A DNA stretch of 64,000 bases. Origin: Micromonospora sediminimaris (GTDB lineage Bacteria; Actinomycetota; Actinomycetes; Mycobacteriales; Micromonosporaceae). Position numbers and translations under genes: made by a program. Below the pieces are notes generated by a model. The model saw only the letters and a program-made list of their open reading frames with translations. It had not been told where the DNA came from and searched no databases. Below, one piece after another: positions 11,089-20,299 of the stretch (position 1 is its first letter; the number at the start of each line of letters is the position of its first letter). The DNA lies in assembly GCA_900112325.1 (NCBI GenBank), contig FOLJ01000002.1, positions 1 through 64,000 of the forward strand. The letters are read 5' to 3'.

Positions 11089-12420
11089 ACGCTCCTCGCC
11101 GCGTACCGCGCCGGTCACCGCCCAGGCACCGCTGCGCAGCCGCAGCAGCAGCCCGATCAGGCGGATCACGGTGAACAGCATCAGCCCGGCCCAGATGCCA
11201 CCGAGGCCCAGATCGAGGGCGTACGCCAGCCAGATCGCCGGCAGGAATCCGCCGAGCGCACCGGCCACGGTGAGGTTGCGCAGATAGCGGATGTCACCCG
11301 CGCCGATCAGCACGCCGTCGAGGGCGAACACCACCCCGGCCAGCGGCAGCATCGCGGCGAACCAGGGCCAGGCCACCAACGCCTGTTCGTGTACCGCCCG
11401 ATCCGAGCTGAACCAGGTGGGCACCACGCCGGCGCCGGCCGCCGCGAGCACCGCGAACGCCGTACCGCAGATTGCGCCCAGCCGGCCGATCCGGCGGGCC
11501 AGCGCCCGGGCCGTCGCGTCGTCACCACCGCCGAGCGCCGCCCCGACCAGCGCCTGCGCGGCGATGGCCAGCGCATCGAGCACCAGCGCCGCGAAGAACC
11601 AGAGCTGTACGGCGATCTGGTGGGCACCGACCGTGGCGGCACCGAACCGGGCGGCCACGGCCGTGGCGGACAGGAAGCTGGCCTGGAAGGCCACCCCGCG
11701 AATCAGCAGGTCCCGGCTGAGCACCAGTTGCTGGCCGATGATCCGGGGACGCGGGCGCAGCGCCACCCGCTCGGCCACCAGGGCGGCGGCGAAGAGAGCG
11801 CCGGAAAGGGTCTGCGCGATCACGTTCGCCACCGCCGAGCCGATCAGCCCCAGGCCCACCGGGTAGACCAGCACCGGACAGAGCACCGCGGAGAGCACAT
11901 TGGGGCCGACCACGAAGAGCAGCGGCCGCCGGGTGTCCTGTACACCCCGCAGCCAGCCGTTGCCGGCGGCGGCGAGCAGCAACCCGGGGGTGCCGAACGC
12001 GGCGATGCGCAGCCACTCGGCGGCGGCCACGGCCACGTCACCACCGCCGGCCAGCGCGCCGGCCAGGGCACCACCGCCGAACTGCATGCCGACGACGACC
12101 GCCAGGCCCACGCCAAGGGCCGACCAGGAGGCCTGGACCCCCTCGGCCACCGCTGCGGCGCGGTCCCCGGCACCGAACCGACGGGCCGCGCGGCCGGTCG
12201 TGCCGTACGCGACCACGGTCCCCAGCCAGGCGGTGAGGGTCATCACGGTGCCACCCACGGCCACCGCCGCCAGCGGCACCCGACCCAGGTGGCCGACAAC
12301 CGCGGTGTCAACGAGCACGTAGAGCGGCTCGGCGGCGAGCACCACGAGGGCGGGCAGGGCGAGCGCGGCGATTCGGCGCGGCGACGCGACCCGGCCGGTG
12401 GCAATTGTCGGCTGGCTCAT
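11077..12420 (-). CDS. MATE family efflux transporter (DinF-like)
   Basis: 447 residues from ATG 12420 (MSQPTIATGRVASPRRIAAL). About twelve hydrophobic helices arranged in two halves; the N-terminal LPALVVLAAEPLYVLVDTAV followed by VGHLGRVPLAAVAVGGTV is the MatE signature of the DinF subgroup, and the second half repeats the pattern around ISFQASFLSATAVAARFG-type residues. MATE proteins export cationic drugs or metabolites using Na+ or H+ gradients; substrate unknown. A MATE gene next to truB and nrnA is a recurring actinobacterial arrangement. A longer 464-residue reading exists, but the extra N-terminal 17 residues look untranslated. Confidence 0.9.
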   Translation of the reverse strand: MSQPTIATGRVASPRRIAALALPALVVLAAEPLYVLVDTAVVGHLGRVPLAAVAVGGTVMTLTAWLGTVVAYGTTGRAARRFGAGDRAAAVAEGVQASWSALGVGLAVVVGMQFGGGALAGALAGGGDVAVAAAEWLRIAAFGTPGLLLAAAGNGWLRGVQDTRRPLLFVVGPNVLSAVLCPVLVYPVGLGLIGSAVANVIAQTLSGALFAAALVAERVALRPRPRIIGQQLVLSRDLLIRGVAFQASFLSATAVAARFGAATVGAHQIAVQLWFFAALVLDALAIAAQALVGAALGGGDDATARALARRIGRLGAICGTAFAVLAAAGAGVVPTWFSSDRAVHEQALVAWPWFAAMLPLAGVVFALDGVLIGAGDIRYLRNLTVAGALGGFLPAIWLAYALDLGLGGIWAGLMLFTVIRLIGLLLRLRSGAWAVTGAVRGEERLPA

Positions 12421-12540
12421 CGCCGCCGATGGTGGCACGTGAGAAGTAAGGGGGGCAAGCCGGCGCACCACTTACCCCTGGCGACCATCACCCGGGGATG
12501 GCGCCGGTCCAGCCCAACGACCCGGAAGCACGAGCGGACC

Positions 12541-12581
12541 GGCGGTGACGCCGTACGCATCGGCGGCGGGGCGTCACCGCC
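12541..12581. terminator. Hairpin terminator after the 29-residue ORF
   Basis: Perfect 12-base arms GGCGGTGACGCC (12541-12552) and its complement (12570-12581). It lies just past the stop codon of the small reverse-strand ORF at 12594, which supports that ORF being a transcribed unit. Confidence 0.6.
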
Positions 12582-12593
12582 GGTCGAACACCG

Positions 12594-12683
12594 TCACTGA
12601 CGGGTGTCCATGGAGGTCTGCAGGGCGCGACGGGCCTGCTCACGGGCCTCGTCAGTGGTCTCGGGCTTGGGCTTGGCGGCCAT
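12594..12683 (-). CDS. 29-residue microprotein, function unknown
   Basis: ATG at 12683, stop at 12594. The product begins MAAKPKPETTDEAREQARRA and ends LQTSMDTRQ: charged, Lys/Pro-rich at the front and helix-forming behind, with no hydrophobic segment. Evidence that it is real: a strong ribosome binding site GGAAGGGG seven bases before the ATG, and a perfect hairpin terminator 13 bases past the stop. It is a free-standing unit between the MATE gene and a membrane-protein pair, in about 530 bases with no other gene. I do not recognise a characterised family. Confidence 0.6.
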   Translation of the reverse strand: MAAKPKPETTDEAREQARRALQTSMDTRQ

Positions 12684-12950
12684 GGTGAACCCCTTCCAGG
12701 GCACGCGTCACCGAGCGCGGCGGCGCGTCACGGGCGGTGCTACGACTGTCGCCCGAAAGCCGGTACCGGGGTCGCCGGAGCGGCGGATGGGCGGCCTGAT
12801 GGCCCGGGTCGGTCAACCCTGGAGTGGAGCGGCACCGGGTATGGCTCCGCCCCTGACCTGCGCCGAAAGCGACGCCAGCCGTTTCCCAAGTTATCGTTCA
12901 GGTCCACATGGTGCGCGCTGTTCCCGCAATCTGGACGGGTCGAGTCCCGG
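12684..12950. other. Intergenic region without a gene
   Basis: 267 bases between the 29-residue ORF and the small membrane gene ending at 12951. It includes the ribosome binding site for the former. No longer open frame with coding character, tRNA or strong hairpin was found. Confidence 0.5.
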
Positions 12951-13163
12951 TCAACGAGCCAGGAAGTGCCAGCCGACCCACCACCAGAAGCCGAACAGCC
13001 CGATCCGGCCCACCGGTACCGGACCGACCTCGTAACGCATGACGTACGCGCAGAGTTCGCCGAGGGTCGGAATCTTCGAGCCCTCCCGCCGGGCCAGCCA
13101 CTCGACCAGCCCGAACAGCGCCATCCCGAGCAGGAAACCGCCGATCGCCAAGGCCCGCATCAT
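12951..13163 (-). CDS. Small membrane protein (DUF6186-like)
   Basis: 70 residues from ATG 13163 (MMRALAIGGFLLGMALFGLV). One hydrophobic helix at residues 3-20 and a second near the C-terminus (RIGLFGFWWWVGWHFLAR) flank a polar loop with EWLARREGSKIPTLGELCAY. This resembles short actinobacterial proteins of the DUF6186 type, a tentative assignment. The start is fixed by an ATGA overlap with the stop of the upstream gene at 13160, indicating translational coupling; the pair probably forms an operon of unknown membrane function. Confidence 0.7.
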   Translation of the reverse strand: MMRALAIGGFLLGMALFGLVEWLARREGSKIPTLGELCAYVMRYEVGPVPVGRIGLFGFWWWVGWHFLAR

Positions 13164-13570
13164 CGCCGCACCAACCCCCAGAACGCCGACAGCCACACCA
13201 ACCAGGCCGCCGAACGGACCAGGCGGTCCTCCAGCAGCGGATCGGCCAGGAGGGAGAAGGTGGGGAAGTCGTCACCGGCCGCCGCGATGAAGGTGACCCC
13301 CTCGAAGATCCCGAAGACCGCCACCGGCAGCGCCCACCAGACCACGCCGGGTGGCAACCGATCAGGTGCCGGACGGGCCTGCACCCGCTTGGTCAGGCCG
13401 AGCCAGATCAGCACCCCGCCGGCACCGAAGACATAGACGTTCGCCTCGGTCGAGAAGGACGAGAAGCGGCCGCCCACCAGGGAGAGAGCGACAAGCACCG
13501 GTACGCAGACGACCGGCCGCTCCCAGGTGCGAGGGGCGTCGACGGTGAGATCGTGGGGCTGCTCCATCAT
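13160..13570 (-). CDS. Integral membrane protein, function unknown
   Basis: 136 residues from ATG 13570 (the second codon is also ATG). Four likely membrane helices can be seen, including VVCVPVLVALSLVGGRF, VYVFGAGGVLIWLGL and VVWWALPVAVFGIFEGVTFI; the C-terminus SAAWLVWLSAFWGLVRR is hydrophobic with a basic end. No family was recognised. The gene is translationally coupled through ATGA to the small membrane protein downstream. It lies 60 bases from the end of nrnA on the same strand and may continue that operon. Confidence 0.72.
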   Translation of the reverse strand: MMEQPHDLTVDAPRTWERPVVCVPVLVALSLVGGRFSSFSTEANVYVFGAGGVLIWLGLTKRVQARPAPDRLPPGVVWWALPVAVFGIFEGVTFIAAAGDDFPTFSLLADPLLEDRLVRSAAWLVWLSAFWGLVRR

Positions 13571-13630
13571 CCGATTCTCCCCGCCCTGTCCAGGTGCCGA
13601 AGCGCCGACGCCCCGGAGCTGACCCTGAAA

Positions 13631-14830
13631 TCACCCCTGCTGGTCGGTGCCGCTCCTCGGGGCGCACGCCCGCAACTGGCTCCTGATCTGCTCGATGACC
13701 TCGTCCACGGTCCCACGGCCGGTGAAACCGGCGGCCAGCCGGTGCCCACCGCCACCCAGCGCAACGGCTACCCGGCTCACGTCCGTCGCACCCTTGCTGC
13801 GCAGGGAGACCGCCCAGACGGCCGGCGCGGTCTGCTTGACCACGCAACTCACGTCGGCCTCCGCGGTGCAGCGCACCGGATCGATGAGTGCCTCCAGCAC
13901 GTACGGCCGCTGCTCATGGCGGGCCAGGTCGTCCAGGGTCGCGTACGTCCAGACCAGGCCCTGCCCGCCGGCCTCACCGGGCTCCAGCCGGGCTCGCCCG
14001 AGCACCTCACCGAAGAGCCGTACCGCGCCGAACGGCCGGCTGTCGAACACCCGCCGCGAGATGTCACCCGGACGGATCCCGGTCGCCAACAGCCGGGCCG
14101 CCATCTCGTGCACCGCCGGGGTGGTCGCGTCGAACCGGAACGATCCGGTATCGGTGCTCAGCGCCACGTACAGACATTCGGCGATGCCGGCGTCCAGCGG
14201 CACGCCGAGGCGGTCCAGTAGCTGCTCGGCGAGCACGGAGGTCGCCGCCGCCGCCGGGTCGACCAGGTTCACATCGCCGAAGCCGCGATTCGAGGCGTGA
14301 TGGTCGAGCACCAACGCGGTGCCCTTCCCGGTCAACCGGTCGGCCAGCTCACCGAGCCGCGACTCACTCGCCGCGTCGAAGCAGATGACCAGGTCCGGCT
14401 CGGGTTCCACCTCGGCCTCGGGCACCAGCAGCTCCAGACCGGGCAGACCGGACAGCGGCTCGGGCACCTCCGGCGGACCGGGGAAGGTGGCCTGCAACCG
14501 GCGTACGCCGAGTCGCCGCAGCCCGAGTGCGAAGCCGAGCATGCTGCCCAGCGCGTCGCCGTCCGGGTTGACGTGGCAGATCAGCAGCACCCGACCGTCG
14601 GCGGGCAGCTGGCGGATCGCCGCCACCGCGGCGGCCCAGTCGGCCTCGGTCGGCCCGACGGGTGCCGTCGCGGAGGGACTCGGCCCGACCGGGTCGTCCG
14701 GGCCGTGCGGACCGGTGGCGGGTGTCGACGGGGCCGGCTGACCGTCGGCAGCCGCACCGACCCGGCCGGGGCCGGGCTGACGCCGCACGGCGGGATCCGG
14801 CTCGGTCACGGCTCCACCGTAGGCGGTCAC
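13631..14830 (-). CDS. nrnA: Bifunctional oligoribonuclease / pAp phosphatase (DHH family)
   Basis: 399 residues from ATG 14830. DHH phosphoesterases of this type degrade nanoRNAs and dephosphorylate 3'-phosphoadenosine 5'-phosphate. Motifs: LLICHVNPDGDALGSMLGFA (motif I), LVICFDAAS (motif II), VLDHHASN (DHH motif III) and the DHHA1 domain ending VALGGGGHRLAAGFTGRG. The first 65 residues are a Pro/Ala-rich extension not typical of the family. The start is supported by an ATGA overlap with the rbfA stop, so rbfA-nrnA are translationally coupled, the standard actinobacterial arrangement after infB. Confidence 0.93.
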   Translation of the reverse strand: MTAYGGAVTEPDPAVRRQPGPGRVGAAADGQPAPSTPATGPHGPDDPVGPSPSATAPVGPTEADWAAAVAAIRQLPADGRVLLICHVNPDGDALGSMLGFALGLRRLGVRRLQATFPGPPEVPEPLSGLPGLELLVPEAEVEPEPDLVICFDAASESRLGELADRLTGKGTALVLDHHASNRGFGDVNLVDPAAAATSVLAEQLLDRLGVPLDAGIAECLYVALSTDTGSFRFDATTPAVHEMAARLLATGIRPGDISRRVFDSRPFGAVRLFGEVLGRARLEPGEAGGQGLVWTYATLDDLARHEQRPYVLEALIDPVRCTAEADVSCVVKQTAPAVWAVSLRSKGATDVSRVAVALGGGGHRLAAGFTGRGTVDEVIEQIRSQLRACAPRSGTDQQG

Positions 14831-15324
14831 CGACGGTCCCCGCCCCGGGCATCGTCGGCGGTGCCGTCGGGCTCGTCCTCGTCGTCGGCGCCGCCCTCGT
14901 CATCGTCCTCGTCGAGGCGGTACGGCTGCGCCTCACCGGCGTACTCGGCCCTCGCCGCCAGGCGCTGCACCTCGGCGTCCGCGTTGCGGGCCGCGGCGAG
15001 CAGGTCGTCGATGTGCTTGACCTGATCCTGGACGTCGTCCAGAACGAAGGTCAGCGTCGGCGAGTGACGCAGCCCGAGCGCCTTGCCGACCGTGCTGCGC
15101 AGCATGCCCTTGGCGCTGTCCAGCGCGGCGGCGGTGCCCGCCTGGGCCGCCGCGTCGCCGAGCACGGTGTAGAAGACCGTGGCATCCCGCAGGTCGGCGG
15201 TGATCCGGGCGTCGGTGATGGTGATCATGCCGAGTCGGGGATCCTTGATCTGACTCCGCACCACCGACGCGACCAGTTCGCGCACCCGCTCCGCGTGCCG
15301 GCGTACCTTGGCCGCATCCGTCAT
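14827..15324 (-). CDS. rbfA: Ribosome-binding factor A
   Basis: 165 residues from ATG 15324 (MTDAAKVRRHAERVRELVAS). RbfA assists late maturation of the 30S subunit at the 16S rRNA 5' end. KH-like core: IKDPRLGMITITDARITADL, RDATVFYTVLG, and KGMLRSTVGKALGLRHSPTL. A C-terminal acidic tail (DEDDDEGGADDEDEPDG) is typical of actinobacterial RbfA. The start was chosen because GGAGGTGGCGGAG directly precedes the ATG; a GTG-type start five codons upstream would hide that site. It is coupled to nrnA by a four-base overlap and lies downstream of the DUF503 gene. Confidence 0.96.
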   Translation of the reverse strand: MTDAAKVRRHAERVRELVASVVRSQIKDPRLGMITITDARITADLRDATVFYTVLGDAAAQAGTAAALDSAKGMLRSTVGKALGLRHSPTLTFVLDDVQDQVKHIDDLLAAARNADAEVQRLAARAEYAGEAQPYRLDEDDDEGGADDEDEPDGTADDARGGDRR

Positions 15325-15457
15325 CTCCGCCACCTCCACGGCGTCCCGCCACCGGCCGGGGCCGGCGACGCCGGCGTCACCGGAGCCCGCACCGACCCCA
15401 ACACTCGAACCCTACCCGCGCCGTCCGCCCCGGCGTGCGGGGCGGCGGCCAACCGGG

Positions 15458-15751
15458 TCAGTCGTCGTCGCCGTACCACCGACGACGCACCGACAGCAGT
15501 TCGACCTCCGGACGGCCCGCCATCAGACGCTCGCACGAGTCGAGCACCTCACCGGCATGTGCCGCCTCGGCGGCCACCACCGCCACTCCTATCTCCGCTC
15601 GCCCGTGCAGGTCGAGCGCCCCCACCTCGGCGGCCGACACGTCGAACCGGCGGAGCGCCGCGACGATCGGCCGCACGTACGACCTCTTGGCCTTCAGCGA
15701 CCGGGAGTCCCCCGGCAGCAGCAGGTCGAATACTGCGGTTGCGGTGTACAT
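15458..15751 (-). CDS. DUF503 (YlxP-like) protein
   Basis: 97 residues from ATG 15751 (MYTATAVFDLLLPGDSRSLK). The motif DSRSLKAKRSYVRPIVAALR and the ferredoxin-like alpha/beta pattern match DUF503/YlxP, a small protein found between infB and rbfA in many Gram-positive bacteria. YlxP has been linked to ribosome biogenesis, but its biochemical role is not established. It lies downstream of infB, separated by a 42-base perfect palindrome, and upstream of rbfA by 133 bases. Confidence 0.92.
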   Translation of the reverse strand: MYTATAVFDLLLPGDSRSLKAKRSYVRPIVAALRRFDVSAAEVGALDLHGRAEIGVAVVAAEAAHAGEVLDSCERLMAGRPEVELLSVRRRWYGDDD

Positions 15752-15784
15752 CGTCTGGGGACACTACCCGCACCCCACCCCGCA

Positions 15785-15826
15785 TGATCAAGGGGTTTAC
15801 GCCGGCCGGCGTAAACCCCTTGATCA
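15785..15826. terminator. 42-base perfect palindrome after infB
   Basis: Both 21-base arms match without a mismatch or loop; one arm reads TGATCAAGGGGTTTACGCCG plus one G, centred at 15805/15806. It begins 16 bases past the infB stop (15843) and precedes the DUF503 start. As RNA it would fold into an extremely stable hairpin, so terminator or processing site is the simplest reading. Its outer bases recur in the hairpin at 51101-51161. Confidence 0.75.
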
Positions 15827-15842
15827 GTGCGTCACCGCAGGA

Positions 15843-18815
15843 TCAGGCGCGAACCTTCTCCCGCATCTCGAAGGTCTCGATCACGTCGCCGACCTGGACG
15901 TTGTTGTAACCGCCCAGAGTCAGACCACACTCGAAGCCCTCCCGGACCTCCGTCGCGTCGTCCTTGAACCGCTTGAGCGAGCTGATCGTGAGGTTGTCCG
16001 CCACGACCGTGCCGTCACGCAGCAGGCGCGCCTTCGCGTTCCGTCGGATGACACCCGACCGGACGATGCAACCGGAGATGTTGCCGATCTTGGACGAGCG
16101 GAACACGTCGCGGATCTCCGCAGTGCCGAGCTCGACCTCCTCGTACTCCGGCTTGAGCAGGCCCTTGAGCGCCGCCTCGATCTCCTCGATGGCCTGGTAG
16201 ATGACCGTGTAGTACCGGATCTCCACGCCCTCGCGGTCGGCCATCTCGCGGACCTTGTTGGAGGCCCGCACGTTGAAGCCGATGATCGTGACCGGCTCGG
16301 ACGACGCGCTCGCGAGCATGATGTTGCTCTCGGTGATCGCGCCGACGCCCCGGTCGAGGACCTTGAGCTGAACCTCCTCGGGAATGTCGAGGTTGAACAG
16401 CGCGTCCTCCAGGGCCTCCACCGAACCGGAGACGTCACCCTTGAGGATGAGGTTGAGCGACGTCTTCTCGCCCTCCTTGAGCTGCTCCATGAGCGTCTCG
16501 AGGGTGGCCCGGCCACGGGAGTTGGCGAACGCCGCCGCCCGGCGACGGGCCTGCCGCTGCTCGGCGATCTGCCGCACCGTGCGGTCGTCCGCCGCAGCGA
16601 GGAAGGTGTCGCCCGCCCCCGGCACCGCGGTCAGACCGAGGACCATGACCGGACGCGCCGGACCCGCCTCGGTGACCTGATTGCCGTTCTCGTCGAGCAT
16701 CGCCCGGACCCGGCCGTGCGCCCCACCGGCGACGATCGAGTCGCCCGCCCGCAGGGTGCCCTTCTGCACCAGCACCGTCGCGACCGCACCACGGCCCTTG
16801 TCCAGGTGCGCCTCGATGGCCACACCCTGCGCCGGCCCGTCGGTCGGAGCGGTCAGCTCCAGCGACGCGTCGGCGGTGAGCAGCACCGCTTCGAGCAGTT
16901 CCTCGATGCCGGTGCCGGGCTTCGCGGCCACGTTGACGAACATGGTCTCGCCGCCGTACTCCTCGGCGACCAGGCCGTACTCGGTCAGCTGCTGGCGGAC
17001 CTTGTCCGGGTTCGCCTCCGGCTTGTCGACCTTGTTGACCGCGACCACGATCGGCACCTCGGCCGCCTTGGCGTGGTTCAGCGCCTCGATGGTCTGCGGC
17101 ATGACACCGTCGTCGGCCGCGACCACCAGGATCACGATGTCCGTCACCTGGGCACCACGGGCACGCATGGCGGTGAACGCCTCGTGACCCGGGGTGTCGA
17201 TGAAGGTCACCGCGCGGTCCTCGCCCTCGTGCGGCACGTGGACCTGATAGGCACCGATGTGCTGGGTGATGCCTCCGGCCTCACCGGCGACGACGTTCGC
17301 CTTACGGATCGCGTCGAGCAGCTTGGTCTTACCGTGGTCGACGTGACCCATGACGGTCACCACCGGCGCCCGGCTGACCAGGCGGTCCTCCGCGACCTCG
17401 GCGTCGAGGTCGATGTTGAACTGCGCGAGCAGCTCGCGGTCCTCGTCCTCCGGGCTGACGATCTGCACGTTGAAGCCGAGGTGCTCGCCCAGCAGCAGCA
17501 GCGTGTCGTCGGAGCACGACTGGGTCGCGGTGACCATCTCGCCCAGGTTGAACATCTCCTGGACCAACGAACCCGGGTTGGCGTTGATCTTGTCGGCGAA
17601 GTCCGACAGCGAGGCGCCGCGGGAGAGCCGAACCGTCTGCCCCTGACCCCGGGGAGCGCCCGAGCTCATGGTCGGGGCCGACAGGTTGTCGAACTCCTGT
17701 CTGCGCTGCTTCTTGGACTTGCGACCACGGGTGGGCTTGCCACCCGGACGCCCGAAGGCGCCCGCGGCACCACCGCCACGACCACGGCCGCCGCCACCGG
17801 GACGACCGCCGCCACCGGCCGGCGCACCCGGGCGGAATCCACCGCCACCGCCGCCACCGGGACCGCCACGGTAGCCACCGCCACCGCCGCCACCCGGACC
17901 GCCACGGTAGCCACCGCCACCGCCGCCACCGGGACCACCGCGGTAGCCACCGCCACCGCCGCCACCCGGACGACCGGCACCGCCGCCGGGACGACCGGCA
18001 CCCGGGCCACCGGGACGACCCGGACGCTGGCTCGGCATGGAGGCCGGGCTGGGCCGGGGCGGCATCGAGGCCGGGCTGGGCCGCGGCGGCATCGAGGCCG
18101 GGCTGGGACGGGAACCACCGGCACCGGCGGCCGGTGGCCGCTGCTGCTGGCTGCCCTGGATACCGAAGGGGTTGTTACCGGCGCCACGCGCCGGCGGGCG
18201 ACCCTGCCGGCCACCCGGACCCGGGTTGGTGGCACCGGGACGACCCGCAGCCGGAGAACCCGGGCGGGGCGGCATCGTGCCGGGACCGGGTCGAGGACCC
18301 GGACGGGCACCACCGTCGGCCGGGGGCTCCCGGCGGACGTTCTCCCGCTGCTGCTGGCGGGCGGCCTGGGCGGCCTTGACCGCGGCCTCCTGCTCAGCCT
18401 TCAACGCGGCGGCACGCGCCTCGGCGGCGGCCACCTCAATGTCGTGAGCACTCGCCGGCTTGGCGACCGGGGCCGCCGCTGGCGGCGGACCGGGCACCGG
18501 ACCCTTCGGCTTCGGCCCGGGCACCGCCGGACGCCGTGGCGGCGTCGGCTTGGCGGTGACCCGAGGCTCGCCGGGGGTCGGCGACGGGGTCGGTGCTGCC
18601 GCCGTCGGAGCCGGTGCGGCCGGCGGCGCGGCCGCCGGGGCACCGGGTCCACCCGAGGCGACGAACGCGCTGCGCAGCCGTCGGGCGACAGGCGCCTCTA
18701 CGGTGCTCGACGCGGACTTGACGAACTCGCCCATCTCCTTGAGCTTGGCGAGTACGGTCTTGCTTTCGACCCCGAGCTCTTTTGCAAGCTCGTGTACGCG
18801 GGCCTTACCTGCCAC
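15843..18815 (-). CDS. infB: Translation initiation factor IF-2
   Basis: 990 residues from GTG 18815 ([20 protein letters not shown]), chosen because GAGGAG lies just upstream. IF-2 is the GTPase that places initiator tRNA on the ribosome. Residues 1-55 form the IF2N helix domain; residues about 60-400 are a Pro/Gly/Ala/Arg-rich linker with two tandem repeat tracts; the G domain carries GHVDHGKT (G1), DTPGHE (G3) and NKVD (G4); then the beta-barrel domain, the IF2-D2 domain and the C-terminal tRNA-binding domain ending [20 protein letters not shown]. Its length is in the range of actinobacterial IF-2 with long linkers. It follows nusA-ylxR. Confidence 0.98.
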   Translation of the reverse strand: MAGKARVHELAKELGVESKTVLAKLKEMGEFVKSASSTVEAPVARRLRSAFVASGGPGAPAAAPPAAPAPTAAAPTPSPTPGEPRVTAKPTPPRRPAVPGPKPKGPVPGPPPAAAPVAKPASAHDIEVAAAEARAAALKAEQEAAVKAAQAARQQQRENVRREPPADGGARPGPRPGPGTMPPRPGSPAAGRPGATNPGPGGRQGRPPARGAGNNPFGIQGSQQQRPPAAGAGGSRPSPASMPPRPSPASMPPRPSPASMPSQRPGRPGGPGAGRPGGGAGRPGGGGGGGYRGGPGGGGGGGYRGGPGGGGGGGYRGGPGGGGGGGFRPGAPAGGGGRPGGGGRGRGGGAAGAFGRPGGKPTRGRKSKKQRRQEFDNLSAPTMSSGAPRGQGQTVRLSRGASLSDFADKINANPGSLVQEMFNLGEMVTATQSCSDDTLLLLGEHLGFNVQIVSPEDEDRELLAQFNIDLDAEVAEDRLVSRAPVVTVMGHVDHGKTKLLDAIRKANVVAGEAGGITQHIGAYQVHVPHEGEDRAVTFIDTPGHEAFTAMRARGAQVTDIVILVVAADDGVMPQTIEALNHAKAAEVPIVVAVNKVDKPEANPDKVRQQLTEYGLVAEEYGGETMFVNVAAKPGTGIEELLEAVLLTADASLELTAPTDGPAQGVAIEAHLDKGRGAVATVLVQKGTLRAGDSIVAGGAHGRVRAMLDENGNQVTEAGPARPVMVLGLTAVPGAGDTFLAAADDRTVRQIAEQRQARRRAAAFANSRGRATLETLMEQLKEGEKTSLNLILKGDVSGSVEALEDALFNLDIPEEVQLKVLDRGVGAITESNIMLASASSEPVTIIGFNVRASNKVREMADREGVEIRYYTVIYQAIEEIEAALKGLLKPEYEEVELGTAEIRDVFRSSKIGNISGCIVRSGVIRRNAKARLLRDGTVVADNLTISSLKRFKDDATEVREGFECGLTLGGYNNVQVGDVIETFEMREKVRA
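17839..17970. repeat. 36-base tandem repeat inside infB
   Basis: Three full 36-base units (17839-17874, 17875-17910, 17911-17946) and a partial fourth. They encode a Gly-rich dodecapeptide, [12 protein letters not shown], in the IF-2 linker. Units differ at only a few third-codon positions, indicating recent expansion or gene conversion. Confidence 0.9.
18034..18114. repeat. 27-base tandem repeat inside infB
   Basis: Three in-frame units (18034-18060, 18061-18087, 18088-18114) coding for a PRPSPASMP nonapeptide in the IF-2 linker. Only a few substitutions distinguish the copies. Confidence 0.88.
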
Positions 18816-18930
18816 TGCACTCCTCACTCCGAGGTCGTGCGGGCAGCACCCGCAGCGACCTCACTCGTGCACTTGAAGCCTGATCATTTCTGGGACTTCA
18901 TCGTGTGCTCATGTCGGTCGTCCTACCTTG

Positions 18931-19239
18931 CTAGCGGCCCTCGTCCGGTCGGGTGACCGGACGTGGTGGTTGACGCGTCAGGTGCTCCGCGAGGGCCCCG
19001 TCATCCGGAACCCCGGCGATGCGCAGCGCGCGCCCGAAGGCACGACGCCGCACTGCCTGCGCGAAGCAGGCCGGATCCGGGTGCATGTTCGCTCCCCGAC
19101 CCGGCAGCCTGCGGGCCGGATCAGGTCGGAGGCTGAAACCAGCCTCGTCGCCAATCGCGACAATCCGCAGCAATTCACTGGACGGTGCGCGCCGTCGACA
19201 ACCCACACAGGTGCGCTCCGGCAGCGCGCGTCGTGCCAC
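18931..19239 (-). CDS. ylxR: YlxR family RNA-binding protein (DUF448)
   Basis: 102 residues from GTG 19239 (VARRALPERTCVGCRRRAPS). The family signature RTCVGCRRRAPSSELLRIV and the later RRLPGRGANMHPDPACFAQA with QAVRRRAFGRALRI are present. YlxR binds nucleic acid and lies between nusA and infB in most Gram-positive bacteria; its function in translation or transcription is unsettled. The start was placed after the nusA stop (16 bases downstream); longer readings would overlap nusA and lack similarity. Confidence 0.9.
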   Translation of the reverse strand: MARRALPERTCVGCRRRAPSSELLRIVAIGDEAGFSLRPDPARRLPGRGANMHPDPACFAQAVRRRAFGRALRIAGVPDDGALAEHLTRQPPRPVTRPDEGR

Positions 19240-19255
19240 TGGTGAAAGTCTACCC

Positions 19256-20299
19256 CTAGCTACCCGACACCGCTCCGCCCGGTTCCCGGACGTGATCAGC
19301 TTCGGATTGCCCGGCGGGGTTGGCCTGTTCGGCATCGGAGCGAATGTCGATCCGCCAACCGGTCAGTCGGGCAGCAAGCCGGGCATTCTGCCCCTCCCGC
19401 CCGATCGCGAGCGACAGCTGGAAATCCGGAACCGTCACCCGCGCGGCCCGGTTGGCCAGGTCGACCACCTCGACGCGGAGCGCCTTGGCCGGGGAGAGCG
19501 CGTTACCGACAAAGGTCGCCGGGTCGTCCGACCAGTCGATGATGTCGATCTTCTCTCCGTGGAGTTCGCTCATCACCGCCCGGACCCGCTGACCCATCGG
19601 ACCGATGCAGGCGCCCTTGGCGTTGACCCCGGCGGCGGTCGAACGGACCGCGATCTTCGTACGATGACCCGCCTCGCGGGCGATCGCGCCGATCTCGACC
19701 GTGCCGTCGGCGATCTCCGGCACCTCCAGGGCGAAGAGCTTCTTCACCAGGTTCGGGTGCGTACGGGACAGCGTGATCTGGGGACCACGCATTCCCTTGG
19801 CCACGTGGACCACCACGCAACGGATCCGCTCGCCGTGGGTGTACCGCTCGCCGGGCACCTGCTCCGACTGCGGCAGCACACCCTCCAGCTTGCCCAGGTC
19901 GACGGTGACGATGCCCTTCTCGGCCCGTGCCTCGTGCGCCTGCACCACCCCGGTGACCAGGTCACCGTCGCGGCCGACGTACTCACCGAAGTGAACCTCG
20001 TCGGTGGCCTCCCGCAGCCGCTGGAGGATCACCTGCTTGGCGGTCATTGCGGCGATCCGGCCGAAGTCGTGCGGGGTGTCGTCCCACTCCCGCTCCACGG
20101 CGCCCTCGGCGCCCAGCTCCTGGGCGTAGACAAGTGCCGCGCCGGTCTTCCGGTCGATCTCCACCCGGGCGTGCGTCTGAGCACCCTCGGTGTGCCGGTA
20201 CGCGGTAAGCAGCGCGGTCTCGATCGCCGCGAGGATCGTGTCGAACGGGATCTCCCGCTCGCGCTCCAGTGCGCGCAGCGCCGCGAGGTCGATGTTCAC
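19256..20299 (-). CDS. nusA: Transcription termination/antitermination factor NusA
   Basis: 347 residues from GTG 20299 ([20 protein letters not shown]). NusA binds RNA polymerase and modulates pausing, termination and rRNA antitermination. Domain order: N-terminal polymerase-binding domain ([20 protein letters not shown]), S1 domain ([20 protein letters not shown]), KH1 ([20 protein letters not shown] with [18 protein letters not shown]) and KH2 ([20 protein letters not shown]). It lacks the C-terminal acidic repeats of proteobacterial NusA, as normal for actinobacteria. It overlaps the rimP stop by four bases (GTGA), so it is translationally coupled. Confidence 0.97.
   Translation of the reverse strand: MNIDLAALRALEREREIPFDTILAAIETALLTAYRHTEGAQTHARVEIDRKTGAALVYAQELGAEGAVEREWDDTPHDFGRIAAMTAKQVILQRLREATDEVHFGEYVGRDGDLVTGVVQAHEARAEKGIVTVDLGKLEGVLPQSEQVPGERYTHGERIRCVVVHVAKGMRGPQITLSRTHPNLVKKLFALEVPEIADGTVEIGAIAREAGHRTKIAVRSTAAGVNAKGACIGPMGQRVRAVMSELHGEKIDIIDWSDDPATFVGNALSPAKALRVEVVDLANRAARVTVPDFQLSLAIGREGQNARLAARLTGWRIDIRSDAEQANPAGQSEADHVREPGGAVSGS

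Noticed and set aside
17839..17970. Regular 36-base repeats resembling a CRISPR array
   Set aside because: Units are contiguous with no spacers and code in frame for Gly-rich IF-2 linker.
15435..18956. 1173-codon open frame antisense to infB
   Set aside because: Low-complexity Arg/Asp/Val/Leu and Thr/Ala runs mirror the infB coding; the reverse strand carries every IF-2 motif.
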